A DNA stretch of 64,000 nt from Nitrospira sp. Lineage in GTDB: Bacteria > Nitrospirota > Nitrospiria > Nitrospirales > Nitrospiraceae. Position 1 is the stretch's first letter. Each line of letters begins with the position of its first letter. Position numbers and translations under genes: made by a program. The notes under the pieces are model-generated. The model was not told where the DNA came from. It searched no databases and was given only the letters and a program-made list of their open reading frames with translations. The DNA lies in assembly GCA_018242685.1 (NCBI GenBank), contig JAFEBM010000007.1:62001-126000 (forward strand), in the 5' to 3' direction. Below are positions 45,593 to 54,350 of the stretch, one piece after another.

Positions 45593-48589
45593 ATGACGGA
45601 CATGTCAAGTCGACAAATCTTGCTACAGCGGCTGGTCCCTGAGTTGAGTCCGGCGGTCGCAGAAACCGTGGTGACTGGATTGCCGCAGGCCACCGGTAAA
45701 CCGGATGTCGAGGCACAGGTCCTGACCTTGCTGAATGAACTCCAAGAGTTGTCTGAAAAAGCAGCAGGCGCAGCGGTGACGGTATTGCCTGAGCTTGACC
45801 GGCGAGCCGGCCTCTCGCATGTCATTTTGTGGCTCGATCTCGGAGTGGCGCTGGCTCAGTCCTCCGGGGCGTCCGCGCTCAAATATTTCAAAGATAGTCC
45901 CTTGGTCCTTGGGCTGATCGAACCATTCGACGCGCGCACGGAAGTCTTAACGATCGGTCTGGAAATCGCCGAGCAAGATGCCAACGTGGCGCTCGAATAC
46001 ATCCGACATGCCCCTCAGATTCTGTCCGAGGTTCCTGCCTCGCAATTGCGACCCTGGCTCGATATCGGCATTGAACTGACCGAGGTCAATGTCGTCGTCG
46101 GGCTGGAGTTCATCCGACAAATCTCCAAGCTGGCCCCTGTGCTGCCTTTGGAGGTGGTGCGTAGCTGGGCTACTGTGGGCATGAAATTGATCGTGCCGAA
46201 TAGCCTTGGGAAACCGGACTATGTGGCTACCATGGAGTTTCTCAGGACCAGCCCATTGATCCTTGGAAATATCGAAGACCCTCCCGTTCGGGAAAAGACC
46301 GTATCCCTATGCCTCTTGTTGGCTGAACATTCCCCCGCGTCCAGCATAACATGGCTCGCAGAGTCACCCGCCCTCTTAAGAACGTTGCCGTCGATGGAAT
46401 GGCGGATCCGGCTGTTGCAGTACGGCGCTCTGCTTGCCGAGCAGCACGCTGAAGTGACGCTCGATTACCTGCGTCGCGGCTCCGAACTCGTCGGACTCAT
46501 CGGAAATGGACCCGAAGCCCTCGCGCGATTTGAAAATTGGTTTAAGGCGGGGATGGAAGTCGCGGCCTACAGCCCAGAGGGAGCGCGTGCCTATTTTGCA
46601 GTGGAGTCAAGAAAAGCGCTGGCTTCGGTCGAACAAGCCTTGAGCGGGGTGCCGTTTCGGCAGATCGCGCGACGCGTGAAACTGTTCGTCCAAGGACTCT
46701 GCGGAACCGGCGTGACAGTGACGGCGTTTCCTGATTCTGTGACTTCTCCAGCCCGCGCGACGGTCAGCGGTGACGGAAGAACCATTTCGTTGCCGGCGCT
46801 GCTCCGTCGATATCCGACGGCTGCAGAAAACGAGCGTCTTTATTTCGTGATGGCGGCGCATGAAGCCGGACATTTGGAGTTCGGTACCTATGACCTCCGG
46901 CTTGAGTCACTGACCGATTTGGTTGAAACCGTACGGCGCCGGTATGGTCGATCCAATGAAGCCACACCAGATACACTAGCCGCCCTCTTTCAAATGTATT
47001 CGAGCCCCGCGCTGGTGCGGGACCTCTGGATCGTGTTGGAAGATGCTCGTATCGAATTCTTGCTGCAAACCGAGTATCCGGGACTCCGGCGCGACCTTGC
47101 GCGATTCGCTGCTGAATCCATCGCTCCGCGCGACCCGGCTCAAGGAGTGACGCCCAAGGAACTGATCGTCGATGGGCTTCTGAGACTCTCCACCGGTGAA
47201 ACTGAGGATTCGGCAGTGCCTAAGGCTGTCAGGGAAGAAGTCTCTCTCCTCTGGGGCATGTGTCAGTCCGTGCTCAAAACCACGACCACGGCAGAAGAAA
47301 CGGTTCGTGTGGTCGATGCCGTCTACATGCGGCTGGAAGAACTGCTGGTGGCTCGCGGTGAAATGATACGCGCAGAGCGGCGAGCGGAGCCGAAGGATGC
47401 GGAAACGGGACAGGCCAAACCGGAGCAACCGGATGACCAGTACCGCGCAGTGACCGATGTGGCCTATCGTGGCTCGATGAATCCGGAGTTCATCACGTGG
47501 AGTCAGGAACAATTCGATCAGCAACCGGAGCCTCCGGCACGAGCAGACAATCGAACGAGGGAGACGGTCCGGAGCGGTGACCAAGATTCCGGTCGCAGAG
47601 AGATGTTGAGCGAAGGGCGTTCCTTGCCGTCCATTGTGGAGGAGTGCATCACGCTTGAGGTGGAAACACCACCGATTCGGGAGCTCACGCCTCATGACGG
47701 GCGAGCCACCCTCTACGCTGAGTGGGACCATCGGATTGAGGATTACCGGATGAATTGGTGTCGCGTGGTAGAGCGCCCCGCGGACCACGGATCCGACGAC
47801 TTCGTCACGGAGACGTTGGTGTCCCACCGGAGTACCGTCAAATCACTGCGCAGATTTTTTGAAGGCTTGCGTCCTCCCGCGTTCCGCCGCGTCGCGGGGC
47901 AATCCGACGGAGAAGAGGTGGATCTCGATGCTGTTGTCCGGCGAACAGCGGAACAGCGGGCAGGTATGGAAGGCGACGATCGGCTGTACATCCGGCGAGA
48001 AAAACGAGAACGCGACGTGGCGGTGGCTTTCCTCGTTGATGTCAGTGGATCCACAAGCCGAGATCTCGGAACCGGTCGGCGGGTGATCGACATTGAGAAG
48101 GAAGGTCTGGTATTGCTCTGTGAAGCACTGGATGCCGTCGGCGATCAGTATGGACTCTATGCGTACTCGGGCCAAGGACGAGCGAAGATAGAGTTTCTCA
48201 CGATCAAAGACTTTGACGATCGACTTGGGGCGGTGACGGCGCATCGGCTTGGTGGTCTGGCTCCTCGTCATCAGAATCGCGACGGCACGGCTCTTCGGCA
48301 CGCGACGGCGAAGCTGCTGACGCGGGAAGCCAAAACCCGTGTCCTCGTGCTGTTGAGCGACGGAAGACCATTGGATGACCAGTACAAGGACGACTACTCG
48401 TTGGAAGATACGAAGGCGGCACTCCGTGAGGCAAGACAACGGGGAATCGAGACCTTTTGTATCACGATCGATCGGGAAGCTGAAAGTTATCTACGCCGCA
48501 TGTACGCCGATGCACGATACTGCGTCATAGACCGCGTCGAAGCCCTTCCGACGAAGCTGCCTGGAATTTACAGGCGATTGACCGCATAA
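45593..48589 (+). CDS. NorD/CbbO-like VWA protein with HEAT-like N-terminal region
   Basis: 998 residues. About residues 20-330 are alpha-helical repeats of HEAT type (WLDLGVALAQSSGASALKYF, in part LDLGVALAQ; EVLTIGLEIAE; WLDIGIELTE). A metalloprotease-like HEAGH motif lies at about 422-426. The C-terminal von Willebrand A domain (from about residue 800) has the MIDAS motif DVSGSTS near 815. This matches NorD/CbbO proteins, which with a MoxR-type AAA+ partner (NorQ/CbbQ) activate metalloenzymes such as nitric oxide reductase or Rubisco. No such AAA+ gene is in the window. Target unknown. Confidence 0.87.
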   Translation: MTDMSSRQILLQRLVPELSPAVAETVVTGLPQATGKPDVEAQVLTLLNELQELSEKAAGAAVTVLPELDRRAGLSHVILWLDLGVALAQSSGASALKYFKDSPLVLGLIEPFDARTEVLTIGLEIAEQDANVALEYIRHAPQILSEVPASQLRPWLDIGIELTEVNVVVGLEFIRQISKLAPVLPLEVVRSWATVGMKLIVPNSLGKPDYVATMEFLRTSPLILGNIEDPPVREKTVSLCLLLAEHSPASSITWLAESPALLRTLPSMEWRIRLLQYGALLAEQHAEVTLDYLRRGSELVGLIGNGPEALARFENWFKAGMEVAAYSPEGARAYFAVESRKALASVEQALSGVPFRQIARRVKLFVQGLCGTGVTVTAFPDSVTSPARATVSGDGRTISLPALLRRYPTAAENERLYFVMAAHEAGHLEFGTYDLRLESLTDLVETVRRRYGRSNEATPDTLAALFQMYSSPALVRDLWIVLEDARIEFLLQTEYPGLRRDLARFAAESIAPRDPAQGVTPKELIVDGLLRLSTGETEDSAVPKAVREEVSLLWGMCQSVLKTTTTAEETVRVVDAVYMRLEELLVARGEMIRAERRAEPKDAETGQAKPEQPDDQYRAVTDVAYRGSMNPEFITWSQEQFDQQPEPPARADNRTRETVRSGDQDSGRREMLSEGRSLPSIVEECITLEVETPPIRELTPHDGRATLYAEWDHRIEDYRMNWCRVVERPADHGSDDFVTETLVSHRSTVKSLRRFFEGLRPPAFRRVAGQSDGEEVDLDAVVRRTAEQRAGMEGDDRLYIRREKRERDVAVAFLVDVSGSTSRDLGTGRRVIDIEKEGLVLLCEALDAVGDQYGLYAYSGQGRAKIEFLTIKDFDDRLGAVTAHRLGGLAPRHQNRDGTALRHATAKLLTREAKTRVLVLLSDGRPLDDQYKDDYSLEDTKAALREARQRGIETFCITIDREAESYLRRMYADARYCVIDRVEALPTKLPGIYRRLTA

Positions 48590-48601
48590 GAACTCAAGAA
48601 C

Positions 48602-49012
48602 ATGACGAACTCGATTGGAAAGCCGGCGATTCCTCCGTGGTTGTATAAGCTCTTTACAGGGCATCAATATCCCTATGTCCGTCGATTAGCCAAGTTCGGA
48701 CAGACGGTGAAACCCGGTGAAGACCGTCCGGAGCCGACGAAAGAGATGATTGAAGCAAAGTTCTGGGAAGTCTACCCTCGTTGCTGGGTGAAAGTGCTGC
48801 AGGAAGTCAAAGAAGGGATGATCGTGGTCTTTCATGACCTGGGTGAGTATCATCCCGGCGGCTTTCAGGCACTCGTCGACCATCCGGAGGAGTTTCTGGC
48901 AAAGACATACGGCAAGAAGAAGATCAAGGTCAATTTCTACGACGGAGATAATTTCGTCTGCACGATCAACTTCAAAGTTGCGGGCTGGACGGAGCACGAG
49001 GGTGGGCATTGA
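48602..49012 (+). CDS. Small protein of unknown function linked to the VWA gene
   Basis: 136-residue soluble protein starting 13 bases after the VWA stop codon, so it is likely one operon. It is rich in aromatic and charged residues (YPYVRRLAKFGQTV, FWEVYPRCWVKVLQEV, HDLGEYHPGGFQALVD, NFYDGDNFVC; parts only). Two cysteines are widely spaced. No named family is recognised. It may help the NorD-like protein act on its target; that is guesswork from position. A long palindrome follows. Confidence 0.75.
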   Translation: MTNSIGKPAIPPWLYKLFTGHQYPYVRRLAKFGQTVKPGEDRPEPTKEMIEAKFWEVYPRCWVKVLQEVKEGMIVVFHDLGEYHPGGFQALVDHPEEFLAKTYGKKKIKVNFYDGDNFVCTINFKVAGWTEHEGGH

Positions 49013-49016
49013 CGAC

Positions 49017-49118
49017 CGCAGGATGTCTTTTGTGCTCGCGCACCGCGCACGCTAGCCCATAGGATTTTGACACTATGGGCGGTGCTCGGTGCATGCGCGC
49101 AGTGAAAGACACCCTGCG
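49017..49118. repeat. 102-bp imperfect palindrome after the VWA operon
   Basis: The arms CGCAGGATGTCTTTTGTGC and (reverse) GTGAAAGACACCCTGCG (both in part) are inverted over about 46 bases each with a central GCCCATAG ... CTATGGGC stem. It differs from copies A-E. It may act as a terminator or be a distinct palindromic element. Confidence 0.8.
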
Positions 49119-49165
49119 ATCGTCAGCTAGGTGGAAGAAGAAAAGAAACACAGGACTGAGGTGAG

Positions 49166-50107
49166 ATGATGGAACGACCGAAAGTCACGGTAGTAGGTGC
49201 GGGAAACGTCGGAGGGACGACGGCGCAGCGGTTGGCCGAGAAGAATCTCTACGACGTGGTATTGGTCGATATTGTCCAAGGGGTTCCACAGGGCAAGGCG
49301 CTCGATATTTCACAGGCGGGGCCGGTCTGCGGGTACAGCACGCGGGTGGTCGGCACCAATGATTACGGGGAAACTGCCGGGTCGTCGATCGCCGTGATCA
49401 CGTCCGGCATTCCGAGAAAGCCGGGCATGAGTCGAGATGAGCTGTTGGCGACGAATGCGAAAATCGTGAAATCTGTCGTCATGGAGCTCGTCTCACGCTC
49501 TCCGGACATTATCCTGATCCTCGTGACCAATCCATTGGATGCCATGGTCCATGTGGCGCGTTCCGTCAGCGGTCTCCCTAAATCGAGAATCATCGGGATG
49601 GCCGGGGTGCTGGACTCGGCAAGAATGCGGACGTTCATTGCTGCTGAATTGAAGGTACCGGCTACGGAGGTGCAGGCCATGGTGTTAGGCGGACACGGCG
49701 ATACGATGGTACCGCTGCCGCGCTACACGACCGTGAGGGGGAGGCCGGTGTCGGAACTGATGTCGAAGGAGAAACTCGACGCCATCGTCAAACGAACGCG
49801 GGAGGGTGGAGCCGAAATCGTGGGTCTCTTGAAAACGGGCAGTGCCTTCTATGCTCCGTCCGCTTCAGCGGTCGCAATGGTTGAATCGATCCACAAGGAC
49901 GAGAAGCAGGTGATGCCCTGTGCGGTGTTGTGTGAAGGAGAGTACGGATTCAACAACGTCGTCGTCGGGGTTCCGGTGAAGATCGGACGCGGAGGGGCAG
50001 AACAGATTCTGGAGTATGAACTGACCGGCGATGAACGAGCAGCGTTAGAAACATCGGCCGGCGCGGTGCGGGAACTCTGCCGCACCGTTGATCGACTCAT
50101 GATGTAA
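49166..50107 (+). CDS. mdh: Malate dehydrogenase
   Basis: 313-residue NAD-dependent malate dehydrogenase of the LDH-like family. The Rossmann loop is [10 protein letters not shown] (near residue 11); substrate-binding and catalytic signs include [17 protein letters not shown] (in part, [12 protein letters not shown]), TNPLDAM and the catalytic His in GGHGDTMVP. It can run in the oxidative or reductive direction of the TCA cycle; in an rTCA autotroph it would supply malate from oxaloacetate. ATG at 49166 or 49169; the frame begins ATGATG. Confidence 0.95.
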   Translation: MMERPKVTVVGAGNVGGTTAQRLAEKNLYDVVLVDIVQGVPQGKALDISQAGPVCGYSTRVVGTNDYGETAGSSIAVITSGIPRKPGMSRDELLATNAKIVKSVVMELVSRSPDIILILVTNPLDAMVHVARSVSGLPKSRIIGMAGVLDSARMRTFIAAELKVPATEVQAMVLGGHGDTMVPLPRYTTVRGRPVSELMSKEKLDAIVKRTREGGAEIVGLLKTGSAFYAPSASAVAMVESIHKDEKQVMPCAVLCEGEYGFNNVVVGVPVKIGRGGAEQILEYELTGDERAALETSAGAVRELCRTVDRLMM

Positions 50108-50276
50108 GGACAACCGGCAGGCGCCCGTCGTTCGTCATCGCACATCGCTTATACGATCCCATACCCCTGGCGAATGACGTTGTCGGATGACGAGGGCGTA
50201 TGCTTGACAATTGGAGAAAAGCTGTCGTACAGACATCGGCCTAGGCCATCAACCGTTTTTTGAAGAGAGGGGAGTT

Positions 50277-50864
50277 ATGAAATTTCTTGAAGATCCGATG
50301 CAGACGGTGGGGGCGGGATTTGCGCTGTCCATCGTATTGATTATCATATATTTAGGTTTAACTGGAATTGGCGCGGGTGAAGCCGAATGGGCTTCTCTGA
50401 TTCTTCGCTGGATTCACTTCTTGGCCGGGATCACGTGGATCGGACTCTTATATTTTTTCAACATTATCAATGCCGCCTTCTTAAAAAGCCTGGATGGCCC
50501 CACCAAGAATATCGTGATTCCAAAGCTCATGCCGATGGCGCTCAATTGGTTCCGGCATGGAGCGACGGTGACCGTGCTGGCGGGGGTGTTGTTGTATGGC
50601 CATATGTACCACAAGGGCGGAACAGGAGCCGTAGCCTTGGCGATCGGTGGGTTGCTCGGTATCATCATGATGGGTAACGTCCATGGGATTATCTGGCCGA
50701 ACCAGAAGAAGATCATTGCCGCAGTGACCGCGGCCGCTCAGGGGACTCCGGCCCCACCTGAGATGGCTCAGTGGGGACGAAGTGCATTGCTGGCTTCTCG
50801 TGTGAATTTTATGCTCTCGATCCCCATGTTGCTTTTCATGGGAGCCGGTAGCCATTTCAGATAG
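50277..50864 (+). CDS. Urate-oxidase N-terminal (PuuD-like) membrane protein
   Basis: 195 residues from the ATG at 50277, preceded by AGAGGGGAG. About five transmembrane helices; conserved-looking histidines occur in LRWIHFLAGITWIGL (in part RWIHFLAGITWIG), LNWFRHGA, GHMYH and GNVHGIIWPN. This is the membrane N-terminal domain of PuuD-type urate hydroxylases, without the C-terminal cytochrome c domain. Histidines in helices suggest haem or quinone-related electron transfer, which is inference. It ends with a terminator. Confidence 0.82.
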   Translation: MKFLEDPMQTVGAGFALSIVLIIIYLGLTGIGAGEAEWASLILRWIHFLAGITWIGLLYFFNIINAAFLKSLDGPTKNIVIPKLMPMALNWFRHGATVTVLAGVLLYGHMYHKGGTGAVALAIGGLLGIIMMGNVHGIIWPNQKKIIAAVTAAAQGTPAPPEMAQWGRSALLASRVNFMLSIPMLLFMGAGSHFR

Positions 50865-50881
50865 GACCTGTACATCTCTTG

Positions 50882-50918
50882 GCCGGTGGGGGTAAACCCT
50901 ACCGGCTGGATTTTATAT
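50882..50918 (+). terminator. Intrinsic terminator after the PuuD-like gene
   Basis: GCCGGT and ACCGGC (50882-50887, 50901-50906) form a stem extended by GGG/CCC, followed by a T-rich TTTTATATTT tract. Confidence 0.78.
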
Positions 50919-51023
50919 TTCTACCTTATATCTCCTGATATCTCCTGCCCTCTATACCCAGCCGAGGACTAGGTCACCTGGCCTTAACTGCTTGAGATTC
51001 AGGCCTATTTCGGTTTCGTTGCC

Positions 51024-51053
51024 TTGACGGATCAAGAGGAGGAGCCGTATAGT
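51024..51053 (+). promoter_or_regulatory. Putative sigma70 promoter of nuoF operon
   Basis: TTGACG at 51024-51029 and TATAGT at 51048-51053, 18 bases apart, about 37 bases before the nuoF ATG. Confidence 0.6.
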
Positions 51054-51089
51054 ACAGCTCTATATTTGAGAATGTAGATCAGCACGCCC

Positions 51090-52394
51090 ATGCCTACGAC
51101 TACAGAACCACGCCTTATCCAACAGACTGAGGGTGCCCCTTGGGAGATCGAAGGGTATCTCAAAATCGGTGGCTATGAAGCCTGGAAGCGTTGTGTGAAG
51201 GAGCTGAAGGCAACACAAGTGATTGATGAACTGAAGAAGTCAGGCCTGCGAGGGCGAGGTGGAGCAGGGTTTCCTACAGGAATCAAATGGGACAAGGTCC
51301 TGAACCACCGGGTGAAAGAGCGCTATTTCGTCTGCAACGCCGGCGAACACGAACCGGGAACGTTTAAAGATCGTCATCTGTTGAAAACGTTGCCCCATCA
51401 GTTGATCGAAGGCTGTCTCATCGCGTCTCACACGGTGCAGGCGAAGGCCTCCTTCATCTATGTGAATCATGAGTACCATGAAGAGCGGAAAAATCTTAAG
51501 AAAGCCTTGGCTCAAGCAAAAGAACGGGGATTGCTCGGTAAGAATGTGTTGGGAAGCGACTTCGACATAGAACTGGAAGTTTTTGAAGGCCATGGAAGCT
51601 ACGTAGCCGGGGAAGAGACGGCCATGCTTGAGTCGATGCAGGGCCGTCCGGCGATGCCGCGACAAAAACCTCCGTTCTATCCGACGGACTTCGGCCTCTA
51701 TGGTAAGCCGACTCTCGTCAACAATGTGGAGACGTTGTGCAACATTCCTCGGATTCTTCACAAAGGCGCCGCGTGGTTCACGCAGGTTGGAACGGAGAAG
51801 TGTCCAGGAACAATGATGTTTTCATTGAGCGGCGCCATCAATCATCCCGGTGTGTATGAGATGCCGATGGGCGTGACGATTCGCGATCTGATTGAGCAAT
51901 GCGGCGGTGGAGTGCCCAACGGTCGCAAGATCAAGGCGGTTTTCCCGGGTGGTCCGGCGTTTTCCATGGTAACGGCGGATCAGCTCGACCTTCCCATGGA
52001 CTTCGATTCGTTGAAGAAAGCCGGGACGGGGCTAGGATCGGCCGGTGTCATCGTTGTCGATGATGCGACCTGTATGGTGGCCAAGACGTTGCACTTTTCT
52101 AGTTTTTTCAAGAACGAGAGTTGCGGGCAGTGTCCCCCGTGTCGGATGGGGACCATCAATTTAGCCGCGCTGATGACCAAGATTGAATCGGGGCAGGGTA
52201 CTCAAAAAGACCTGGACAGTCTGCTGCAACTGTGTGGATTCGTCAAAGGGACCGGGTACTGCACCCTCGTGACCGGAGCCTCAGTATTGGTGCAAAGTAG
52301 TGTGAAGCTGTTCCGTCACGAATACGAAGATCATATTCGGCTGCAGAGGTGTCCCTATCAGGAAACACCGGTCGGGATTGTTGCTCATTCCTAG
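51090..52394 (+). CDS. nuoF: NuoF-type NADH dehydrogenase flavoprotein subunit
   Basis: 434-residue flavoprotein like the 51-kDa subunit of complex I. FMN-binding GLRGRGGAGFPTG (in part) near residue 50, NADH-binding EGHGSYVAGEETA (in part) near 170, and a 4Fe-4S cluster motif ESCGQCPPCRMG near 344-350 with a further Cys in QLCGFVKG. It takes electrons from NADH to iron-sulfur centres. No other complex I genes are adjacent. Instead a single ISC-type ferredoxin gene follows 8 bases later, so it may form a small NADH:ferredoxin module. That is inference. Confidence 0.94.
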   Translation: MPTTTEPRLIQQTEGAPWEIEGYLKIGGYEAWKRCVKELKATQVIDELKKSGLRGRGGAGFPTGIKWDKVLNHRVKERYFVCNAGEHEPGTFKDRHLLKTLPHQLIEGCLIASHTVQAKASFIYVNHEYHEERKNLKKALAQAKERGLLGKNVLGSDFDIELEVFEGHGSYVAGEETAMLESMQGRPAMPRQKPPFYPTDFGLYGKPTLVNNVETLCNIPRILHKGAAWFTQVGTEKCPGTMMFSLSGAINHPGVYEMPMGVTIRDLIEQCGGGVPNGRKIKAVFPGGPAFSMVTADQLDLPMDFDSLKKAGTGLGSAGVIVVDDATCMVAKTLHFSSFFKNESCGQCPPCRMGTINLAALMTKIESGQGTQKDLDSLLQLCGFVKGTGYCTLVTGASVLVQSSVKLFRHEYEDHIRLQRCPYQETPVGIVAHS

Positions 52395-52402
52395 GAGGCG
52401 CC

Positions 52403-52768
52403 ATGCCGCGGGTGACGTTTCTTCATTCGGACGGGCGAAGCGGGGAAGTGGAAGCGAACATTTCCCTCCTCGATGCTGCAAAGGAAGTGGGGTTCCGGTT
52501 GAACCATGACTGTGGAGGCAATGCCTCCTGCACGACCTGCCGAGTGGAGGTCCAGATGGGGCACGAGCACCTCTCAGAAATCGATTTCGACGAGCAAGAC
52601 TTGCTGGATCGAGAAGCATTGACGGAGTCATGGCATCGCCTTGCATGCCAGGCACGTGTCCTGGGGGATGTCGTGGTCCGTGTGCCGGAAGCCAAATGGG
52701 GAAATCCAAACAACGACGACAACAACAGAAGCATGGGGTTGATATTCGAGAGAGAGGTGTTAGACTAA
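52403..52768 (+). CDS. 2Fe-2S ferredoxin (ISC/adrenodoxin type)
   Basis: 121-residue ferredoxin with cluster ligands C37-x5-C43-x2-C46 and C82, the adrenodoxin/ISC spacing rather than the plant type. The start at 52403 has TAGGAGG upstream and lies 8 bases after the nuoF stop. It may accept electrons from NuoF or serve iron-sulfur assembly, as suggested by the erpA gene next to it. A charged C-terminal tail follows the domain. Confidence 0.9.
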   Translation: MPRVTFLHSDGRSGEVEANISLLDAAKEVGFRLNHDCGGNASCTTCRVEVQMGHEHLSEIDFDEQDLLDREALTESWHRLACQARVLGDVVVRVPEAKWGNPNNDDNNRSMGLIFEREVLD

Positions 52769-52818
52769 CGTTCTAGCCCGTGGGTACGGGTTGGACTGAT
52801 CTATAGAGGAGGAAGACA

Positions 52819-53139
52819 ATGGTTACAATCACGTCGGTGGCGGAGCAGAAAATCAAGGAGTTGATGGCCGAGGAAAAAGACATCGTCGGGTTGCGGGTGT
52901 ATGTTCGAGGCGGCGGGTGTCATGGCTACCAGTATGGGATGGCCTTTGAATCCAAAATGGCCGAAGACGATACCGTGATCGAAAAGGGTGATGTGAAGCT
53001 CATCATGGATTCTCAGAGTGCGCCGTTGCTTCAAGGGGCGGAAGTCGACTACGTCGACAGCGTGCAGGGCTCCGGCTTTTCGATCAAGAATCCACAGGCC
53101 AAGACCACGTGCGGTTGCGGCAGTTCGTTCAGCGCATAA
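52819..53139 (+). CDS. erpA: A-type iron-sulfur carrier protein (ErpA/IscA)
   Basis: 106-residue A-type carrier that delivers iron-sulfur clusters. The ligand cysteines are C34 (GGGCHGYQYG) and the CGCG pair C98/C100. The start has GGAGGAAG upstream. It lies 50 bases after the ferredoxin gene, so it likely shares its transcript. A hairpin terminator ends the group. ErpA and IscA cannot be told apart with certainty by eye. Confidence 0.9.
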   Translation: MVTITSVAEQKIKELMAEEKDIVGLRVYVRGGGCHGYQYGMAFESKMAEDDTVIEKGDVKLIMDSQSAPLLQGAEVDYVDSVQGSGFSIKNPQAKTTCGCGSSFSA

Positions 53140-53186
53140 ACGCCGATACGGAATCGCCGTACGAAAGCTGATAAAGGACCTCCACG

Positions 53187-53221
53187 CCAGGACCGCTCGT
53201 ATCTGAGCGGTCCTGGATTTT
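53187..53221 (+). terminator. Intrinsic terminator after erpA
   Basis: A perfect 12-bp stem, CCAGGACCGCTC with GAGCGGTCCTGG, 6-base loop, followed by ATTTTG. Confidence 0.88.
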
Positions 53222-53248
53222 GACTCCACTCCAGAGACGCCAGATCGA

Positions 53249-53653
53249 ATGTCACAGGTATATGTGACAAGGCGCTATCGGTTTTGCGCCGCCCACAGGC
53301 TTCACACCGATCAGCTCTCGCCTGATGAAAATTGGGCTGCATTCGGAAAATGTAATAATCCGAATGGTCACGGGCATAACTATGTTGTGCTGGTCACAGT
53401 AAAGAGCGGCGGAACACAGGAGACGTATGACCTCAACCGCCTCGACGGGCTGGTCAACGAAAGAATTATCGAACGGTTCGATCATTGTGACCTCAATAGC
53501 GACCCGGCGCTGTCAGGACTCACGACCACCGGGGAGAATATCGTTAAATTGATCTGGGATATTTTGGAACCCCAATTGCCGGCCGGGCGTCTGCACAAGG
53601 TGGGTGTCATCGAGACTCGAGACAACTACTTCGAATATGCGGGCGTCGCGTGA
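53249..53653 (+). CDS. queD: 6-pyruvoyl-tetrahydropterin synthase / QueD family protein
   Basis: 134-residue PTPS-fold protein. Zinc ligands H16, H41 and H43 with the catalytic Cys35 lie in [14 protein letters not shown]; the C-terminal acid is in VIETRDNYF. The [11 protein letters not shown] string is typical of animal-type 6-pyruvoyl-tetrahydropterin synthases as well as some bacterial QueD proteins. It overlaps folE by four bases, so the substrate dihydroneopterin triphosphate is made by its operon neighbour. The product could be tetrahydropterin (biopterin- or monapterin-like) or 6-carboxy-tetrahydropterin for queuosine. Confidence 0.86.
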   Translation: MSQVYVTRRYRFCAAHRLHTDQLSPDENWAAFGKCNNPNGHGHNYVVLVTVKSGGTQETYDLNRLDGLVNERIIERFDHCDLNSDPALSGLTTTGENIVKLIWDILEPQLPAGRLHKVGVIETRDNYFEYAGVA

Positions 53654-54318
53654 AACGACGAGGGAACGGAGTGAGGAAGCCACAGAAGAGAAAGACAACA
53701 CGAGAACCGGTTGAGGACTCCGGCGGAAGCGGGAAGCCGGTGGAGTTACCGGTGCTCCAATCGTTGGTCGCCAAAATGCTGGTCGCCCTGGGGGAAAAAC
53801 CGGGTCGCAACGGTTTGCTGAAAACGCCCGAACGCGTGGCCAAAGCATTGGCTTTTATGACGCAGGGCTATCAGCGTGATATCGACCATCTGTTGAACGG
53901 CGCGCTGTTTCCGATCGAATACGACGAGATGGTCATCGTCAAAGATATCGATTTCTTCAGTATGTGTGAGCACCACTTGCTCCCGTTTTTCGGCAGAGTT
54001 CATGTCGGCTATTTGCCGAATAAGAAAGTCGTCGGCCTCAGTAAGATCCCGCGGATTGTCGATACATTTTCGAGGCGGCTTCAAGTACAGGAACGGTTGA
54101 CGGTTCAAATCGCGGAAACTCTGAGCAACAAGTTGAGCGCCCACGGTGTCGGGGTCGTCGTCGAAGCGCGACATCTCTGCATGATGATGCGCGGGGTGGA
54201 AAAACAGAACACGATCGCCGTCACCAGTTCCATGTTGGGAGCGTTTCGTAGCCAATCACAGACTCGCCTGGAATTCTTAAAATTGATCCGGCACGGCAGC
54301 GTCGGCGATCCGGACTGA
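53650..54318 (+). CDS. folE: GTP cyclohydrolase I
   Basis: Converts GTP to 7,8-dihydroneopterin triphosphate. 222 residues from a GTG that overlaps the previous stop (GTGA). Zinc ligands are C106, H109 ([16 protein letters not shown], in part) and C177 (RHLCMMMRG). The sequence RVHVGYLPN and [12 protein letters not shown] are family marks. The N-terminal 30 residues are basic and probably disordered. It supplies folate and, with the PTPS-like neighbour, other pterins. Confidence 0.96.
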   Translation: MKRRGNGVRKPQKRKTTREPVEDSGGSGKPVELPVLQSLVAKMLVALGEKPGRNGLLKTPERVAKALAFMTQGYQRDIDHLLNGALFPIEYDEMVIVKDIDFFSMCEHHLLPFFGRVHVGYLPNKKVVGLSKIPRIVDTFSRRLQVQERLTVQIAETLSNKLSAHGVGVVVEARHLCMMMRGVEKQNTIAVTSSMLGAFRSQSQTRLEFLKLIRHGSVGDPD

Positions 54319-54350
54319 GTTCCGAACGATCGCTCTCTCGGCTTCCTCGC

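Noticed and set aside
45496..45825. 110-residue N-terminal extension of the thioredoxin reductase chain
   Set aside because: Family homology starts at 45495, with a strong ribosome binding site; the extension overlaps the divergent VWA gene.
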